In this document: piece by piece, positions 6,206-7,015 of the stretch
Layout: each line of letters begins with the position of its first letter
How positions within the stretch are numbered: position 1 is the first letter of the stretch
Assembly: GCA_937920335.1 (NCBI GenBank)
Contig: CALGUT010000307.1
Location: 1 to 7,015, forward strand
Length of the DNA stretch: 7,015 bases
Direction of reading: 5' to 3'
Origin: an uncultured Opitutales bacterium
GTDB taxonomy: Bacteria > Verrucomicrobiota > Verrucomicrobiia > Opitutales > UBA2995
Translations under genes and position numbers: made by a program
Notes under the pieces: generated by a model
Database searches by the model: none
The model's input: only the letters and a program-made list of their open reading frames with translations
What the model was told of the DNA's origin: nothing

Positions 6206-7015
6206 CTAGCGAGTGCCGAATCGGTAGATGGTCGTCGTCTTATACTCTTCGCCAGGTTTCAAAATGATGGAGGGAAAATCGGGTTGATTGGGTGAGTCTG
6301 GGTAGTGCTGTGTTTCCAGGCAAAATCCATTGCGGTAATCGTAGGGCTTACCGGATTTTCCGATGTTAGCTCCATTTAGGAAATTACCGCCGTAGAACTG
6401 TATGCCGGGCTCTTCGGTCCAGACTTCCATGAATCTTCCGGAGACAGGTTCGTAGACCGTTGCGGCGAGTGCCAGATCGCCGTCTTGATTATCAAGTACC
6501 CAATTATGGTCGTAGCCTCCGCCAAAGACCATCTGCTCGTTTTGAGAGTTAACCCGTTCTCCAATCCCGTGAGGGGTTGTGAAATCAAAAGGCGTACCTT
6601 TGACAGACGCGATTTCGCCGGTGGGAATCAGACCTGAATTAACAGGAGTGTAGTTAGCGGCATTGAGCATCAAGACATGGCCGAGGATGTCTCCGTTTCC
6701 TTCGCCCTTGAGATTGAAGTAGGAGTGGTTGGTGAGATTTACGGGAGTATCTGCATCCGTCGTAGCGAGATAATCGATTTTAAGAGAGTTATCATTAGTC
6801 AAACGATACCAGACCGTAATATCAAGGTTTCCGGGGTATCCCTCTTCGCCATCCACGCTCAAATAGTGGAGCTTGAGCCCCGGCGTGTTGTTTTCGATGA
6901 ATGGCTCTGCATCCCAGACCACTTTGTCGTAGCCGACGGTACCACCGTGGAGGTGACACGGAATGTCGTCGGGGAAATTGTTGGTTACCAGATTATAGGT
7001 TTTTCCATTCAATTC
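6206..7015 (-). CDS. galM: Aldose 1-epimerase (galactose mutarotase), 5' end outside the window
   Basis: The 3' 270 codons of a mutarotase, which interconverts alpha and beta anomers of free aldoses such as galactose, glucose or xylose. The frame is open to the right edge (codons GAA, TTG, AAT...), so the first visible TTG is not the start. By comparison with the usual 340-390 residues, roughly 80-110 N-terminal residues are missing, including any signal peptide. Counting from the TTG codon at 7012 as residue 1: HLHGG (His22) is the first active-site histidine; VNLTNHSYFNL holds His96, the likely general acid; GGYDHNWVL holds Asp168, a sugar hydroxyl contact; and FCLETQHYPDSPNQPDFP holds Glu233, the general base. 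PGEEYKTTTIYRF is the normal C-terminal end. All four catalytic or binding positions of the family are present. It lies on the same strand as the xylanase but is separated from it by a strong terminator, so it is probably not in the same transcript. Confidence 0.94.
   Translation of the reverse strand, partial: ELNGKTYNLVTNNFPDDIPCHLHGGTVGYDKVVWDAEPFIENNTPGLKLHYLSVDGEEGYPGNLDITVWYRLTNDNSLKIDYLATTDADTPVNLTNHSYFNLKGEGNGDILGHVLMLNAANYTPVNSGLIPTGEIASVKGTPFDFTTPHGIGERVNSQNEQMVFGGGYDHNWVLDNQDGDLALAATVYEPVSGRFMEVWTEEPGIQFYGGNFLNGANIGKSGKPYDYRNGFCLETQHYPDSPNQPDFPSIILKPGEEYKTTTIYRFGTR

Noticed and set aside
1..7015. CRISPR array, tRNA, rRNA, insertion sequence, phage or toxin-antitoxin content
   Set aside because: No spaced direct repeats, no RNA gene structure, no transposase or short terminal inverted repeats were seen; the window is almost fully accounted for by five conventional genes.

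Overview
The window looks like a piece of a heterotrophic, polysaccharide-degrading bacterial genome, most likely from the PVC group (a Verrucomicrobiota or Planctomycetota relative, perhaps marine). This is inferred from protein style. There is a secreted formylglycine-type sulfatase and a secreted GH10 xylanase with an N-terminal 'WLDA' concanavalin-like domain. The xylanase also has a C-terminal calcium-loop plus 'VENSTNML..W' beta domain of the kind common in that group. Recognisable Shine-Dalgarno sequences are largely absent. No 16S rRNA or other marker is present, so the assignment is tentative.

Layout, left to right: (1) a class V PLP aminotransferase of the isopenicillin-N-epimerase-like family on + (about 41-1261; the frame is open to the left edge); (2) a secreted P1/S58-family self-processing aminopeptidase (DmpA/BapA-like) on -, convergent with gene 1 across only 8 bp; (3) a secreted sulfatase on +, divergent from gene 2, with its start codon in the 3-nt loop of a perfect 7+7 inverted repeat; (4) a secreted multidomain GH10 endo-xylanase on -, convergent with gene 3, whose reading frame is broken near its 3' end by an apparent single-base insertion; (5) a 123-bp gap holding a good promoter candidate for the xylanase, a small palindrome beside its -35 box, and a strong 13-bp-stem terminator; (6) the 3' part of a galactose mutarotase (aldose 1-epimerase) gene on -, cut by the right edge.

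Functionally, sulfatase, xylanase and mutarotase side by side suggest a polysaccharide-use neighbourhood. The sulfatase would remove sulfate esters, the xylanase would cut a beta-1,4-xylan backbone, and the mutarotase would equilibrate the anomers of released sugar. That the substrate is a sulfated xylan-type glycan is inference. The aminotransferase and P1 peptidase have no obvious link to it. No tRNA, rRNA, CRISPR, insertion sequence or phage feature was seen. The most useful observations are the frameshifted xylanase tail (recoverable in another frame), the start-codon hairpin of the sulfatase, and the Asp in place of the usual His in the sulfatase GKWH motif.
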